DNA of 64,000 nucleotides from Chloroflexales bacterium ZM16-3 (GCA_004138175.2 RYFE02000021.1:1-64000); one strand, 5' to 3'; numbered from the stretch's first letter, positions 18,565-26,852 are shown. A program made the numbers and translations. The notes: generated by a model from the letters alone, not told the origin.

Positions 18565-18876
18565 ATGAACCCACGTCAGCTTCAGCAGATGGCCCAGCAG
18601 ATGCAGCGTCAGATGCAGAAGATCCAGGAGGAGCTCGGCACGGCCATCGTCGAGGGGAGCGCCGGCGGCGGTGTGATCACGGTGAAGATGAACGGACATC
18701 GCGAGCTGCAGGCGATCACGATCTCCCCTGAGGCGATCGACCCCGACGATGTGGAGATGCTGCAGGATCTGCTGCTGGTCGCCTTTAACGACGCCTCGAA
18801 GAAGGCGCAGGATCTGGCCGAGCAGCGCATGGGCCCGCTCACCGGCGGCATGAAGGGCATCCCGGGGCTCTTCTAG
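18565..18876 (+). CDS. ybaB: YbaB/EbfC nucleoid-associated protein
   Basis: A 103-residue protein with the full YbaB/EbfC pattern: an N-terminal helix rich in Gln/Met (RQLQQMAQQMQRQMQKIQEE), the strand region VEGSAGGGVITVKMNGHREL, ISPEAIDPDDVEMLQDLLLVAFNDA and the C-terminal glycine-rich tail. Members bind DNA as dimers and are usually encoded between dnaX and recR, as here. AAGGAG precedes the ATG. Confidence 0.95.
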   Translation: MNPRQLQQMAQQMQRQMQKIQEELGTAIVEGSAGGGVITVKMNGHRELQAITISPEAIDPDDVEMLQDLLLVAFNDASKKAQDLAEQRMGPLTGGMKGIPGLF

Positions 18877-18923
18877 GAGGGTTCTAGGGAGGACTTGTCC
18901 TCCCTAGACTCTCCCCCTACGCT

Positions 18924-19541
18924 ATGACATCGCGCAGCGACAACAGCCTGATCGTCGAGCCGGTGGCGCGGCTGATCGAGGAGCTCGGCAAGCTCCCCGG
19001 CATCGGCCCGAAGACGGCATCGCGCCTGACCTTCTTCCTCCTGCGGGCGGAGGACGAGCAGGTGCGTGCGCTCGCCCAGGCCATCCAGGAGATGAAAGAG
19101 CAGGTGACGTTCTGCACGCGCTGCTTCAACATCACCGTCGGCGAGCTCTGTCCGATCTGCCAGAGCCCCAGCCGCGACCAGAGCAAGATCTGTGTGGTTG
19201 AGGAGCCGCTGGATGTGCTGGCGATCGAGCGGACTGGAGCCTTCCGTGGGCTCTACCACGTGCTCCACGGCCATATCGCGCCGCTTGAGGGGATCTACCG
19301 CGAGGATCTGAAGATCGACGCGCTGCTGGCCAGGGTGCGCGGCGAGCCGGTAGACGAGATCATTCTTGCCATGAACCCGAACACCGAGGGCGAGGCGACA
19401 GCATTCCTGCTCCTGCGTGACCTGGCGCCCCTCGGCGTGCGGGTGACGCGCCCGGCGCGCGGCCTGCCAACCGGCGGCGACCTGGAGTGGGCCGACCCAG
19501 ACACGCTTGGCTCTGCCCTGGAAGGCCGACGTGAGCTGTAG
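18924..19541 (+). CDS. recR: recombination mediator RecR
   Basis: A 205-residue RecR of normal length. It has the helix-hairpin-helix KLPGIGPKTASRLTFFLL, a C4 zinc finger (C64, C67, C76, C79), and a Toprim domain starting at ICVVEEPLDVLAIERTG with GVRVTRPARGLPTGGDLEWAD near the end. With RecO and RecF it loads RecA at gaps. It lies 47 bp after ybaB; the TAG stop is 14 bp before the next gene. Confidence 0.96.
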   Translation: MTSRSDNSLIVEPVARLIEELGKLPGIGPKTASRLTFFLLRAEDEQVRALAQAIQEMKEQVTFCTRCFNITVGELCPICQSPSRDQSKICVVEEPLDVLAIERTGAFRGLYHVLHGHIAPLEGIYREDLKIDALLARVRGEPVDEIILAMNPNTEGEATAFLLLRDLAPLGVRVTRPARGLPTGGDLEWADPDTLGSALEGRREL

Positions 19542-19555
19542 ACCAAGGAACCCCG

Positions 19556-19918
19556 ATGAGCCTGACCGACATCATCAATGAGGCGATCGACAAGATCTCA
19601 GGCGCGCTCTTCGCAGGCGTTGTCAGCACCGATGGGCTGGGCGTGGAGATGGTGTTCGCTGGCGACAGCCCTCACCTTGATCTTGAGCTGGCCGAGCTGG
19701 AGCTGAGCACGCTGGCGTCGGCCGCATCCGCCGCATCCGCCCGTATCGGCTCTGGGTATGTGTTTGACCTGACGATTGAGACGGAAGATGTGATGTACCT
19801 GGCCGGGATGATCACGCCCGGCTACTACGCGGTGCTCGGCGTGAAGCCCGACGCTAGCCTCGGGCGGGCCCGCTTCGCTGTGCGCCAGATGGTCGAACGG
19901 ATTAAACAGGAATTGTAG
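19556..19918 (+). CDS. roadblock/LC7-domain protein
   Basis: A 120-residue single-domain protein of the roadblock/LC7 (MglB-like) fold. The pattern is a helix (SLTDIINEAIDKI), then GALFAGVVSTDGLGVEMVFAGD, ELSTLASAASAASARIGSG, a strand pair EDVMYLAGMITPGYYAVLGV, and a final helix RFAVRQMVERIKQEL. Such proteins regulate small Ras-like GTPases; none is encoded nearby. It is the last gene of the dnaX operon. Its TAG stop lies in a partial copy of the GTAGGG palindrome, and two strong hairpins follow. Confidence 0.82.
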   Translation: MSLTDIINEAIDKISGALFAGVVSTDGLGVEMVFAGDSPHLDLELAELELSTLASAASAASARIGSGYVFDLTIETEDVMYLAGMITPGYYAVLGVKPDASLGRARFAVRQMVERIKQEL

Positions 19919-19924
19919 GGGCGC

Positions 19925-19989
19925 GTAGGGGCGGCTCACGAGCCGCCCCTACCCATCACGCCGGGGCGTCTCACAGAGACGCCCCGGCG
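19925..19989. repeat. two strong palindromes after the dnaX operon
   Basis: First, a 28-bp GTAGGGGCGGCTC...GAGCCGCCCCTAC palindrome (19925-19952) preceded by a half copy that carries the stop codon of the roadblock gene. Second, a 13-bp perfect stem (19959-19971 with 19977-19989, loop CACAG). No T-run follows either. Together they probably stop or stabilise the operon transcript. Confidence 0.8.
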
Positions 19990-20012
19990 TGTCTATATTA
20001 GGAGGCAATACG

Positions 20013-21041
20013 ATGCCGACATCATCGGCAGACCCAAGCGAGCAGGAGTGGCGCGCGCTCTATGCGGCCGCCGGCCAGCTCAAGGCTCTCGGCCCGTGGG
20101 CGTGGATGCTCGACTCGGATATCTTCGGCGTGCGCGACCCGGAGACGCAGCAGATCGGCTACTGCTGCGTGATGGGCAACCTGGGCGAGCACTTCGCCCT
20201 GGCCGTCTACCTGGGCGACGAGGGGCTGCGCGGCTATACGAATATCCAGTCGGGCATGTACGAGGATAACCCGATGGAGGCGATGTTTGTCCAGCACTGC
20301 CTCCAGGTCTCGTTCGAGGACCGCGAGCTCCTGTCGAAGGAGGACCGCGACCAGATTAAGTCGCTCGGCCTGAAGTATCGCGGGCGCAACGCCTGGCCCT
20401 TCTTCCGCAACTATGCGCCCGGCTACTTCCCCTGGCAGCTCACCGCCGCCGAGGTGCGATTCCTGACCCTGGCGATCACGCAGGTTTGCGAGGTGGCGGC
20501 GCGGTTCGCCGACGCCCCGGAGATCCTCGACCCGCCCACCGATGGGCTGCTGCTGGTGCGCGAGCTCGCGGGGGGGGCCTGGAGCGAGATCTGGCACCGC
20601 CCCAACCTGACGCCCCCGCCGCCCCAGCCCGCCCCGAGGGTCGATGAGCTGCGGCTCCAGCGGCTGCGCCAGGCGAACCTGCGCCGCACGGCCGCGTGGG
20701 AGAGCGGGCGGTTCATGATGCCCCAGCCAGTGCAGGACCAGCCAGATGATCGCCCGTACTACCCGGTGTCCACCCTGTTCGTCGACGCGGCGACGGGGAT
20801 GGTGCTGTCGCCGAGCCTCAGCTCTCCCGAGGGCTGGCGCGAGGCATACCAGAGCCAGCTCCTCGACCTGATCGAGCAGGGCCATGCGCTGCCGCGCGAG
20901 ATCGCCAGCACCGACGTTGAGATGCGCGATCTGCTGGCACCGATCTGCATGGCCCTCGGGATCAAGCTGAAGGCGGCCCGGCGCACCCCGATGTTGGACG
21001 AAGCTCTGGATGGCTTCTTAAGCTACTTCGAGCAGATGTAG
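20013..21041 (+). CDS. conserved hypothetical protein (resembles the DUF7309/DUF6930 type)
   Basis: A 342-residue cytoplasmic protein with no membrane segment. The N-terminus (WRALYAAAGQLKALGPWAWM, DSDIFGVRDPETQQIGYCCV, GNLGEHFALAVYLGDEGL) resembles a domain found at the front of pRiA4b Orf3-like proteins; I recall this as DUF7309 followed by DUF6930, but could not check. The middle has FRNYAPGYFPWQLTAAEVRFL. No catalytic motif is recognised. ATG 20013 is preceded by AGGAGG at ideal spacing, which decides the start over an in-frame ATG at 19989. The TAG stop is followed by a partial GTAGGG element, and the gene converges with the DUF3037 gene. Confidence 0.72.
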   Translation: MPTSSADPSEQEWRALYAAAGQLKALGPWAWMLDSDIFGVRDPETQQIGYCCVMGNLGEHFALAVYLGDEGLRGYTNIQSGMYEDNPMEAMFVQHCLQVSFEDRELLSKEDRDQIKSLGLKYRGRNAWPFFRNYAPGYFPWQLTAAEVRFLTLAITQVCEVAARFADAPEILDPPTDGLLLVRELAGGAWSEIWHRPNLTPPPPQPAPRVDELRLQRLRQANLRRTAAWESGRFMMPQPVQDQPDDRPYYPVSTLFVDAATGMVLSPSLSSPEGWREAYQSQLLDLIEQGHALPREIASTDVEMRDLLAPICMALGIKLKAARRTPMLDEALDGFLSYFEQM

Positions 21042-21056
21042 GGCGCACGAAACCCA

Positions 21057-21098
21057 TAGGGGCGGCTCGCGTAGGGGCGGCTCGCGAGCCGCCCCTAC
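21057..21098. repeat. GTAGGG palindrome shared by two convergent gene ends
   Basis: A perfect 28-bp palindrome at 21071-21098 (GTAGGGGCGGCTCG and its mirror) with a partial copy at 21057-21070. The right-hand CTA (21095-21097) is the TAG stop of the minus-strand DUF3037 gene; the plus-strand gene ends 15 bp before the partial copy with GTAGGGC. Confidence 0.88.
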
Positions 21099-21487
21099 GG
21101 ATTCTTGGCGATGTTCTGGGCGAAGAGCCGCTCCAGGGCGGACTCGGGGTCGGCGCAGAGGCCGACGTGGACGGATGATGGCTGCACAATGGCGCTGCGC
21201 GGGGCGGTGAGCCAGCGGAATCGCTCGTGGGCGGGCAGGTCGCCGATCGGGCCGGCCGCCCGCCCCCCGGCGCAGATGATCGGGATGTGGCCGAGCTGCT
21301 CATGCAGCAGCTCCAGATCTAGATCGGGCGCGAGGGCGCGCAGGCGCGGCTCGTCTATCGCCATACGAGAGGCTAGGAAGCGGCGCTCGCGGCAGAAGAG
21401 CACCACGCCCACGTTGATACACTCGCCCCGCTCGACTCGCGGCACGGCGCGGATCAGGGCGTACTCATAGGCGCTGCGCGTGGGCAT
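21095..21487 (-). CDS. DUF3037 family protein
   Basis: A 130-residue protein with the DUF3037 pattern: YEYALIRAVPRVERGECINVGVVLFC near the N-terminus, FLASRMAIDEPRLRAL, then SAIVQPSSVHVGLCADPESALERLF. The function is unknown. Its start overlaps the end of the upstream HipA-like kinase gene by 23 bp on the same strand, so the pair is translationally coupled; the two families are often neighbours in bacterial genomes. The stop codon lies inside a dispersed palindrome. Confidence 0.82.
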   Translation of the reverse strand: MPTRSAYEYALIRAVPRVERGECINVGVVLFCRERRFLASRMAIDEPRLRALAPDLDLELLHEQLGHIPIICAGGRAAGPIGDLPAHERFRWLTAPRSAIVQPSSVHVGLCADPESALERLFAQNIAKNP

Positions 21488-22247
21488 CGGCCGCCTCCTC
21501 CACAAACAGGCGCGGCGACTCTAGCCGTGTGCGTAGGTACTCGACATAGGCGGCGCGGTGATCGGCCACGCTGGCGAAGGTTGGCTCGCCCTCTAGCCAG
21601 GCGTCGGGGATCGAGTCAACCAGCTCCGCGATCAGCTCGGGGGTGACGAGCGGGGCCAGGGCCTCGTCGGCGGCCCGCAGGTCGCCCGCGACCTTCAGCA
21701 GAATATGGTCCTTGATCGGCTGGAAACGCCCGCGCGCCCTGGCCTGCCAGTCGGCCCAGGTGTGGTGTACGTAGAGCGCCGCGCCGTGGTCGATCAGCCA
21801 GAGCTTGCGGTGCCAGAGCAGCATGTTCGGGTTGCGCGGCGTGCGGTCGACGTTGGTGATATAGGCGTCGAACCAGACGATGCGCGCCGCAAGGGCAGGA
21901 TCTGCGTCCCGGGCGTTCAGCGGGTCGAAGTTGAAGGACCCCGGCAGGTAGTCGAGGGCCAGGTTGAGGCCGGCGCTGCGCACCACCAGATCCTGGATCT
22001 CGGCGTGTGGCTCGTTGCGACCGAGTGCGCCATCGAACTCGACGAAGACCAGCTCGGGGACGGGCAGGCCGAGGGCGCGGCCGATCCCGCCGCCGATCAG
22101 CTCGGCGATCAGGGACTTCGGCCCCTGGGCCGCGCCGCGAAACTTGAGCACGTACATCCCGTCGTCGTCGGCCTCGATGATCGCGGGCAGCGAGCCGCCC
22201 TCGCGCAGGGGCTTGACGTAGCGGGTGGCTGTTACGGTTCGGATCAT
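21465..22247 (-). CDS. HipA-like kinase domain protein
   Basis: A 260-residue protein with a HipA/phosphatidylinositol-kinase-like fold. Seen: an N-terminal strand pair, YVLKFRGAAQGPKSLIAELIGGGIGRALGLPVPE (nucleotide-binding lysine region), the catalytic-loop-like WFDAYITNVDRTPRNPNMLL and the metal-binding LWLIDHGAALY. It is shorter than classical HipA (about 440 residues) and has no HipB-type antitoxin beside it; instead DUF3037 overlaps its 3' end. The substrate is unknown. The open frame extends to 22754, but that part runs antisense through the GH13 gene; ATG 22247 matches the family N-terminus. Confidence 0.78.
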   Translation of the reverse strand: MIRTVTATRYVKPLREGGSLPAIIEADDDGMYVLKFRGAAQGPKSLIAELIGGGIGRALGLPVPELVFVEFDGALGRNEPHAEIQDLVVRSAGLNLALDYLPGSFNFDPLNARDADPALAARIVWFDAYITNVDRTPRNPNMLLWHRKLWLIDHGAALYVHHTWADWQARARGRFQPIKDHILLKVAGDLRAADEALAPLVTPELIAELVDSIPDAWLEGEPTFASVADHRAAYVEYLRTRLESPRLFVEEAADAHAQRL

Positions 22248-22270
22248 GGGTTTATTGTACCAGTAGCAGC

Positions 22271-22298
22271 GTAGGGACGCAGCGCGCTGTGTCCCTAC
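22271..22298. repeat. GTAGGG palindrome (GCGC-centre type)
   Basis: A near-perfect 28-bp palindrome, GTAGGGACGCAGCG with its mirror and one mismatch pair. Its right-hand CTA (22295-22297) is the TAG stop of the GH13 gene. Confidence 0.85.
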
Positions 22299-23968
22299 GG
22301 GGTAATCAAAAAGATGTACCCCGTCTGCGGGGGGATCTCGGCGAGCGGCGCGTAGCCCGCAAAGCTGCCCCCATCGCCCACGGTGAGGGCGGCGGGCGCG
22401 CCCGAGGGCGGGCCGTAGATCGGCGTGAGCTGGTAGATCCCGGCGGGCAGGCCGCTGGCTGCCGCGCCCAGGCTGAAGCCGCTGGCCGGGTCGCTGTCGA
22501 AGTTGATCACCACGAGGACACGGCTGTCGCCCTGGCTGCGGATGAAGGCGGCAAGCCCCTTCGCCTCCAGGGGCGTGAAGTCGCCGGTGGCCAGAGCGGG
22601 CGTGCCGACGTGCAGGTTGATCAGCGTACGGTAGGTGTTCAGTAGCGAGCCGGGGTCGCCGTCCTGGGAGGCCACGTTCTTCGTGGCCGCGTCGTCCTGG
22701 GGCGGCTCCCAGGGCGCGCCGCTGGTGAACCCGCCGCCCGCGCCGTCGGCCCACTGCATGGGGGTGCGGATGCGCTCATCGGGCTTCTTGCCGAGCATGC
22801 CGATCTCCTCGCCGTAGTAGACGAAGGGCAGGCCGGGCAGGGTCAGCAGGCCGAGGGCGGCCAGCTTGGCCTTGGGCATGCTGTCGCCCAGCACCGACAT
22901 GGCCCGGTTCTGGTCGTGGTTGGTCAGGAAGGGTGCCCAGCGCTGGGAGGGCAGCTTGCTGTAGGCATCGCTCACCGCCTTCATGTAGAGGCTGGAGATG
23001 CCCACGTTGGCCGCGCCGATGGTCTGCTTCGCCACCGCAAACTCGAAGTACATGTCGAGCTGGTCGGGGTAGTAGTCGGCCAGGGTCGAAGGCTTCCCGT
23101 CGAAGATCTCGCCGATGGTGAAGCTGCCGGGCGCGGTGGCCTGGAGGAAGGTGCGGTAGCCGCGCAGCCAGTTGTGGGTCTCGACCGTGTCGGCCTGGGC
23201 GGCCTGGTCCTCGATCAGGTGCTTGACCGCGTCCATGCGGAATCCGGCCGCGCCCATCTCATTCAGCCAGAAGGCGCTGATCTTCTCGGCCTCGGCCGTC
23301 ACCGCCGGGTTGCGGTAGTTCAGGTCGGGCATCTCGCTCCAGAACATCGCGTAGTAGTACTCGTCGGCCAGCGGCGATTTGTACCAGGCCTCGCCGCCGA
23401 ACGGGCCTCTGTAGGTCGGCTTCTGCTTGGCCCAGAGGTAGTAGTCGCGGTAGGGCGAGGCCGGGTCGCGCAGGGCGGCCTGGAACCAGGGGTGCTGCGA
23501 TGAGGTGTGGTTGAGCACGAGGTCGAGGATAACCTTGATCCCGCGCTTATCGGCCTCGGCCACCAGCCGCTTGAAGTCGTCGTTGCTGCCATAGGCCGGA
23601 TCGACCGTGTAGTAGTCGGTGACATCGTAGCCGTGGTAGCTGGCCGCCTTCATGATCGGCATGAGCCAGATACAGCTCGCCCCCAGGTCGCCGGTCGTCG
23701 CCGGGTCGCCATCGCTGATGTAGTCGAGCTTCTGGATGAGTCCGTTGAGGTCGCCAACACCGTCGCCGTCGCTGTCGTAGAAGGAGCGCACGAAGACCTC
23801 GTAGCAGACGGCGCTGTCCCACCAGCTAGCTTGTAGGGAGTCGGGAGGCGGGAGTCGGGAGTCGGGGGTTGGGGATTGGGAGGCGGGAGTCGGGAGTCGG
23901 GGGGGCGGCGAGGCGCAGGCGGCTAGGGTGAGCAGGATCAGCAGGAGGGCGGAGATATGGCGGGGCAT
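22295..23968 (-). CDS. secreted GH13 alpha-amylase-family lipoprotein
   Basis: A 557-residue glycoside hydrolase of family 13, extracellular. The N-terminus is a lipoprotein signal (HISALLLILLTLAAC, lipobox LAAC), followed by a Pro/Ser/Thr linker encoded by the GGGAGTC heptamer repeat. The barrel motifs are complete: CYEVFVRSFYDSDGDGVGDL, VILDLVLNHTS, nucleophile in GFRMDAVKHL, acid/base in FTIGEIFDG, stabiliser in LTNHDQNR. It probably cleaves alpha-1,4-glucans or malto-oligosaccharides (oligo-1,6-glucosidase-like subfamily possible). GGGGAT... precedes the ATG weakly; the upstream in-frame region is repeat DNA. The stop lies in a dispersed palindrome. Confidence 0.92.
   Translation of the reverse strand: MPRHISALLLILLTLAACASPPPRLPTPASQSPTPDSRLPPPDSLQASWWDSAVCYEVFVRSFYDSDGDGVGDLNGLIQKLDYISDGDPATTGDLGASCIWLMPIMKAASYHGYDVTDYYTVDPAYGSNDDFKRLVAEADKRGIKVILDLVLNHTSSQHPWFQAALRDPASPYRDYYLWAKQKPTYRGPFGGEAWYKSPLADEYYYAMFWSEMPDLNYRNPAVTAEAEKISAFWLNEMGAAGFRMDAVKHLIEDQAAQADTVETHNWLRGYRTFLQATAPGSFTIGEIFDGKPSTLADYYPDQLDMYFEFAVAKQTIGAANVGISSLYMKAVSDAYSKLPSQRWAPFLTNHDQNRAMSVLGDSMPKAKLAALGLLTLPGLPFVYYGEEIGMLGKKPDERIRTPMQWADGAGGGFTSGAPWEPPQDDAATKNVASQDGDPGSLLNTYRTLINLHVGTPALATGDFTPLEAKGLAAFIRSQGDSRVLVVINFDSDPASGFSLGAAASGLPAGIYQLTPIYGPPSGAPAALTVGDGGSFAGYAPLAEIPPQTGYIFLITP
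23836..23905. repeat. GGGAGTC heptamer repeat inside the GH13 gene
   Basis: Ten consecutive 7-bp units in perfect phase (GGGAGTC, GGGAGGC, GGGAGTC x2, GGGGGTT, GGGGATT, GGGAGGC, GGGAGTC x2, GGGGGGG) encode the linker between the lipobox cysteine and the catalytic domain. Confidence 0.9.
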
Positions 23969-23980
23969 GGGGATCTCCAA

Positions 23981-24031
23981 TGGTGAATGTTGAATGTTGA
24001 ATGTCCGGCATTCAACATTCAACATTCACCA
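23981..24031. repeat. perfect 23-bp stem of TGAATGT heptamers
   Basis: TGGTGAATGTTGAATGTTGA and three more bases (23981-24003) pair perfectly with 24009-24031 across a 5-nt loop, TCCGG. The arms are three 7-bp units. It sits between the uracil-DNA-glycosylase-family gene and the GH13 gene. Confidence 0.93.
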
Positions 24032-24042
24032 TTTGCGCTCGA

Positions 24043-24702
24043 TTATAGCCCATCGCGCCCAAGGGTGGCGGCGAAGGCGCGCAGTCCCTGGGCGAAGATG
24101 GTGGCCCCGCCCTGGGCCGGGTGGCGCAGCTTGATGTGGGGTGCGCCGAGCGAGGTGAGCGCGCGGTCGGCGGTGTTGCCCATGGCCACGGCGGGCGCGC
24201 CGGGGAAGAGGGCGCGCACGCGGGCGAGGAGCGGCATTCCGAGGGCAACCTCGGCGGCGCGCGGCGGGCGGTTGCTCTGGTCGTTGCCGGGGCGGTGCGG
24301 GTGGAGCGGGTAGGCGTTCCAGCCCACGGCGAAGAGCCCGAGCGCGGCCAGCTCGCGGTAGGCGATGGTGGCGGTCGGCTCGGCGGAGATGCGCCCGTCG
24401 TCGGTGGCCAGGGCGAAGCCCCGCTCGGCGCCGTACTGGCCGAGGGGCGCGACACCGGCCAGCAGCAGGCGCTCGCTGGTGAAGGGCACGCCGGTGCGGC
24501 GCGCCCCGTTGTAGCCGGGGGCCTCGCCGACTAGCAGCAGGTCGGGGCCGCGAGCCAGCGCCATCTGGAGGGCCATGCGTAGGTTGGCCCGGCGCACGGC
24601 GTTGCCCGGCGGGCCATCCAGGGCGTAGGGGTTCACCGCGTCGGCGGGGGCCGACAGGGCGGACAGATCCGCTATGATGGAGTCGATGGTGTCAGAGGGC
24701 AT
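24043..24702 (-). CDS. uracil-DNA glycosylase superfamily protein
   Basis: A 219-residue member of the UDG superfamily. Motif 1 region: LLLVGEAPGYNGARRTGVPFTSE; then AVGWNAYPLHPH, GAPAVAMGNTADRAL and motif 2-like KLRHPAQGG near the C-terminus. It has no N-terminal Fe-S cysteine cluster of the family 4/5 type. The substrate base is not certain. ATG 24702 has GGAG at suitable spacing; a GTG at 24744 overlapping the stop of the upstream hydrolase gene is an alternative start. Confidence 0.78.
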   Translation of the reverse strand: MPSDTIDSIIADLSALSAPADAVNPYALDGPPGNAVRRANLRMALQMALARGPDLLLVGEAPGYNGARRTGVPFTSERLLLAGVAPLGQYGAERGFALATDDGRISAEPTATIAYRELAALGLFAVGWNAYPLHPHRPGNDQSNRPPRAAEVALGMPLLARVRALFPGAPAVAMGNTADRALTSLGAPHIKLRHPAQGGATIFAQGLRAFAATLGRDGL

Positions 24703-24740
24703 GGTGCTGGCTCCGCTGGGCGACCGACGATCGCCTGCGA

Positions 24741-25619
24741 TCACTGGCCGTCGGTGGCGAGGAACCGCGTCACGGCATCATTCAGCTCCAGCGGGGCCTC
24801 CTCTTGCACGAAATGTCCGGCCGAGGCGAGTCGGACGACCTTAGCCTTGGGGAAGAGCGCCTCCCAGCGCGCCAGCTCCTGACGCCGAAATGCGATGTCT
24901 TTCATCCCCCAGGCGATCAGCGTCGGCAGATGCTGTAGCGCGCCCCGCTGCTTCCACAGGTCGTCCAGCCATGGCGAGGAGCCGATAATCTGCTTGGGGA
25001 AGACCATGCTGCCCGTGCGATCCTCTGGCCGGTCAAGCGGGCGGAGGTAGTGCTGGTGGATGTGCGGCGTGAGCTTCGTGCGATCGCCAAACCATTGGCG
25101 CATCACGCTGTCCGCAAAGAAGTTATAGCGACGGATGAGGAATCGCCCGATTCCGCCGCCCACCAGAGAGCTGAACGCGATATAGTACGGGTCGCGGTTG
25201 ACCGGCCAGCACCATGTGTTCAGGATGATCAGCCGCCGGACGTTCGTGATGTGCTGTAGCGCATACGAGAGACCGATTGGCCCGCCCCAGTCCTGCATCA
25301 CCAGCGTGATATCGCGCAGGTCGAGCTGATCAACAAGGTGCGCCAGGTTCCGCGCATGATCTGCGGGGAGATACGTCCAGCCCTGGGGCTTGTCGGACAG
25401 GCCAAACCCGATATGATCGGGCGCAACACAGCGGTAGCTCGGGCTCAGATGGGTGATAAGATGCCGATAGAGAAAAGACCATGTCGGGTTGCCATGCACC
25501 ATAAGGATGGGCTGCCCGCTCCCCTCATCAACATAGTGCATACGTCCAGCATCCACGTCAAGGTAGTGCGATGCAAACGGGTATGCCTGTCGATCAATCC
25601 ATGAGAGGTCTTCCATCAT
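24741..25619 (-). CDS. haloalkane dehalogenase-like alpha/beta hydrolase
   Basis: A 292-residue alpha/beta hydrolase. The oxyanion motif is VHGNPTWSFLYRH, the nucleophile elbow VMQDWGGPIG carries Asp110 followed by Trp111, and the catalytic His is in SAGHFVQEEAP. An Asp nucleophile next to Trp is the hallmark of haloalkane dehalogenases, which hydrolyse carbon-halogen bonds to alcohol and halide; epoxide hydrolases also use Asp but usually lack this pattern. The true substrate may not be a haloalkane. AAAGGA lies just ahead of the two adjacent ATGs. The downstream UDG-family gene is probably co-transcribed. Confidence 0.82.
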   Translation of the reverse strand: MMEDLSWIDRQAYPFASHYLDVDAGRMHYVDEGSGQPILMVHGNPTWSFLYRHLITHLSPSYRCVAPDHIGFGLSDKPQGWTYLPADHARNLAHLVDQLDLRDITLVMQDWGGPIGLSYALQHITNVRRLIILNTWCWPVNRDPYYIAFSSLVGGGIGRFLIRRYNFFADSVMRQWFGDRTKLTPHIHQHYLRPLDRPEDRTGSMVFPKQIIGSSPWLDDLWKQRGALQHLPTLIAWGMKDIAFRRQELARWEALFPKAKVVRLASAGHFVQEEAPLELNDAVTRFLATDGQ

Positions 25620-25718
25620 GATCCTTTTCTCGCAGTAGACAAGGCTTCACCATAACTGGTCGGGCGTGAGGGCGTGAGACCCTAGCTCAGCATATCAGCA
25701 GATTGCCGCAATGGCGCG

Positions 25719-25724
25719 TATAAT
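25719..25724 (+). promoter_or_regulatory. putative -10 box of the second PfkB-kinase gene
   Basis: TATAAT 38 bp upstream of the ATG at 25762, with no good -35 at the normal distance. GAGGAGG precedes the ATG. Confidence 0.45.
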
Positions 25725-25761
25725 AGCCTAAATGTGATCATACCGTGGCGAGGAGGGCGCA

Positions 25762-26751
25762 ATGGAGCGGAGACTCACCAGCCTGGGCGAGATTCTGTTT
25801 GACTTCCTGCCGGTGGAGGCGGGCGGCGAGGTGACGGGGTTCACGATGCGCCCTGGCGGCGGGCCGTACAATGTGGCTGTGGGCATGGCCCGGCTCGGCC
25901 AGCCGACCGCCTTTGTCAGCAAGGTCGGCGACGACTTCTTCGGGCGGCGGCTGCGTAAGGCGGTGCTGGCCGAGGGGATCGACGACCGCTTTCTGTCCAC
26001 GGCCCACGGCGCGCCCACCACCCTGGCATTTGTGGCGAATGAGGATGGCGAGCCGGCCTTCACCTTCTACGGCGACGGCGCGGCCGACACCTTGCTCGCG
26101 CCCGAGGATTTGCCGGAGGCGTTCTTTGCGGAGACGGCCCTGCTACACTTCGGCGGGATCAGCCTGCTGCGCGGCAGCACGCCTGCCGCCGCGCTGGCCG
26201 CCGCCGAGGGGCTGCGCGGGCGGGCGCTGATCTCGCTCGACCCGAACGTGCGCCCGGCAGTGATCGCCGACGCGCCGGCCTACCGGGCCACCCTGGAGCG
26301 CGCCATTGGCCTGTGCGACCTGCTCAAGCTTAGCGCCGCCGACATTGACTGGCTGGCTCCTGGGGCTGACCCGCTCGATTACGCGGAGGGCATGCTCTCC
26401 GATGGCCCTGCGATGATCACCGTGACCCGTGGGGGCGCGGGGGTGATGGCCCTGCGGCGCGGCATCGACGGCGTGGAGCGGATCGAGTCCCCCGGCTTCA
26501 GGGTACAGGTGGCCGATACGGTGGGCGCGGGCGACTCGTTCAGCGCGGGTTTCCTGGCGGCCCTGGCCGAGCGCGGCGCGCTCAGCCGACAGGCTCTAGA
26601 GGCGCTGCCCGCCGACGAGGTGCGCCAGGCCCTGCGCTTCGGCGCGGCCGTGGCCGCGATCAACTGCTCTCGCGTGGGGGCCGACCCGCCCCGCCGCGCT
26701 GAGGTTGACGCCTTCTTGGCAGGGGTCGTCACTGAACCGCTGAGGGTGTGA
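25762..26751 (+). CDS. PfkB-family sugar kinase (fructokinase-like)
   Basis: A 329-residue ribokinase-family kinase. Seen: LGEILFDFLPVEAGGEVTGF at the N-terminus, MRPGGGPYNVAVGMARLGQPTAFVSKVGDD, and the C-terminal signature DTVGAGDSFSAGFLAAL with the catalytic Asp. The GGGPYN motif and overall pattern are typical of bacterial fructokinases or 2-keto-3-deoxygluconate kinases. It is followed on the same strand by a hexose-phosphate mutarotase-like gene, which fits hexose entry into glycolysis. Confidence 0.88.
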   Translation: MERRLTSLGEILFDFLPVEAGGEVTGFTMRPGGGPYNVAVGMARLGQPTAFVSKVGDDFFGRRLRKAVLAEGIDDRFLSTAHGAPTTLAFVANEDGEPAFTFYGDGAADTLLAPEDLPEAFFAETALLHFGGISLLRGSTPAAALAAAEGLRGRALISLDPNVRPAVIADAPAYRATLERAIGLCDLLKLSAADIDWLAPGADPLDYAEGMLSDGPAMITVTRGGAGVMALRRGIDGVERIESPGFRVQVADTVGAGDSFSAGFLAALAERGALSRQALEALPADEVRQALRFGAAVAAINCSRVGADPPRRAEVDAFLAGVVTEPLRV

Positions 26752-26852
26752 TGGTACTGTCCCCTTGCGTAGATTAGACCGGCTCAGGCAATAGTTTTTT
26801 GCGGGGCGGCACGAGCCCTCCCCGCGTCCATCCTAAAGGATCTGCCATTACA

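Noticed and set aside
21465-22247. Classical HipBA toxin-antitoxin module
   Set aside because: No HipB-like helix-turn-helix gene is adjacent and the kinase is much shorter than HipA.
22248-22754. N-terminal extension of the HipA-like protein
   Set aside because: The extra codons are antisense to the GH13 coding sequence and lack family similarity; the ATG at 22247 matches the conserved start.
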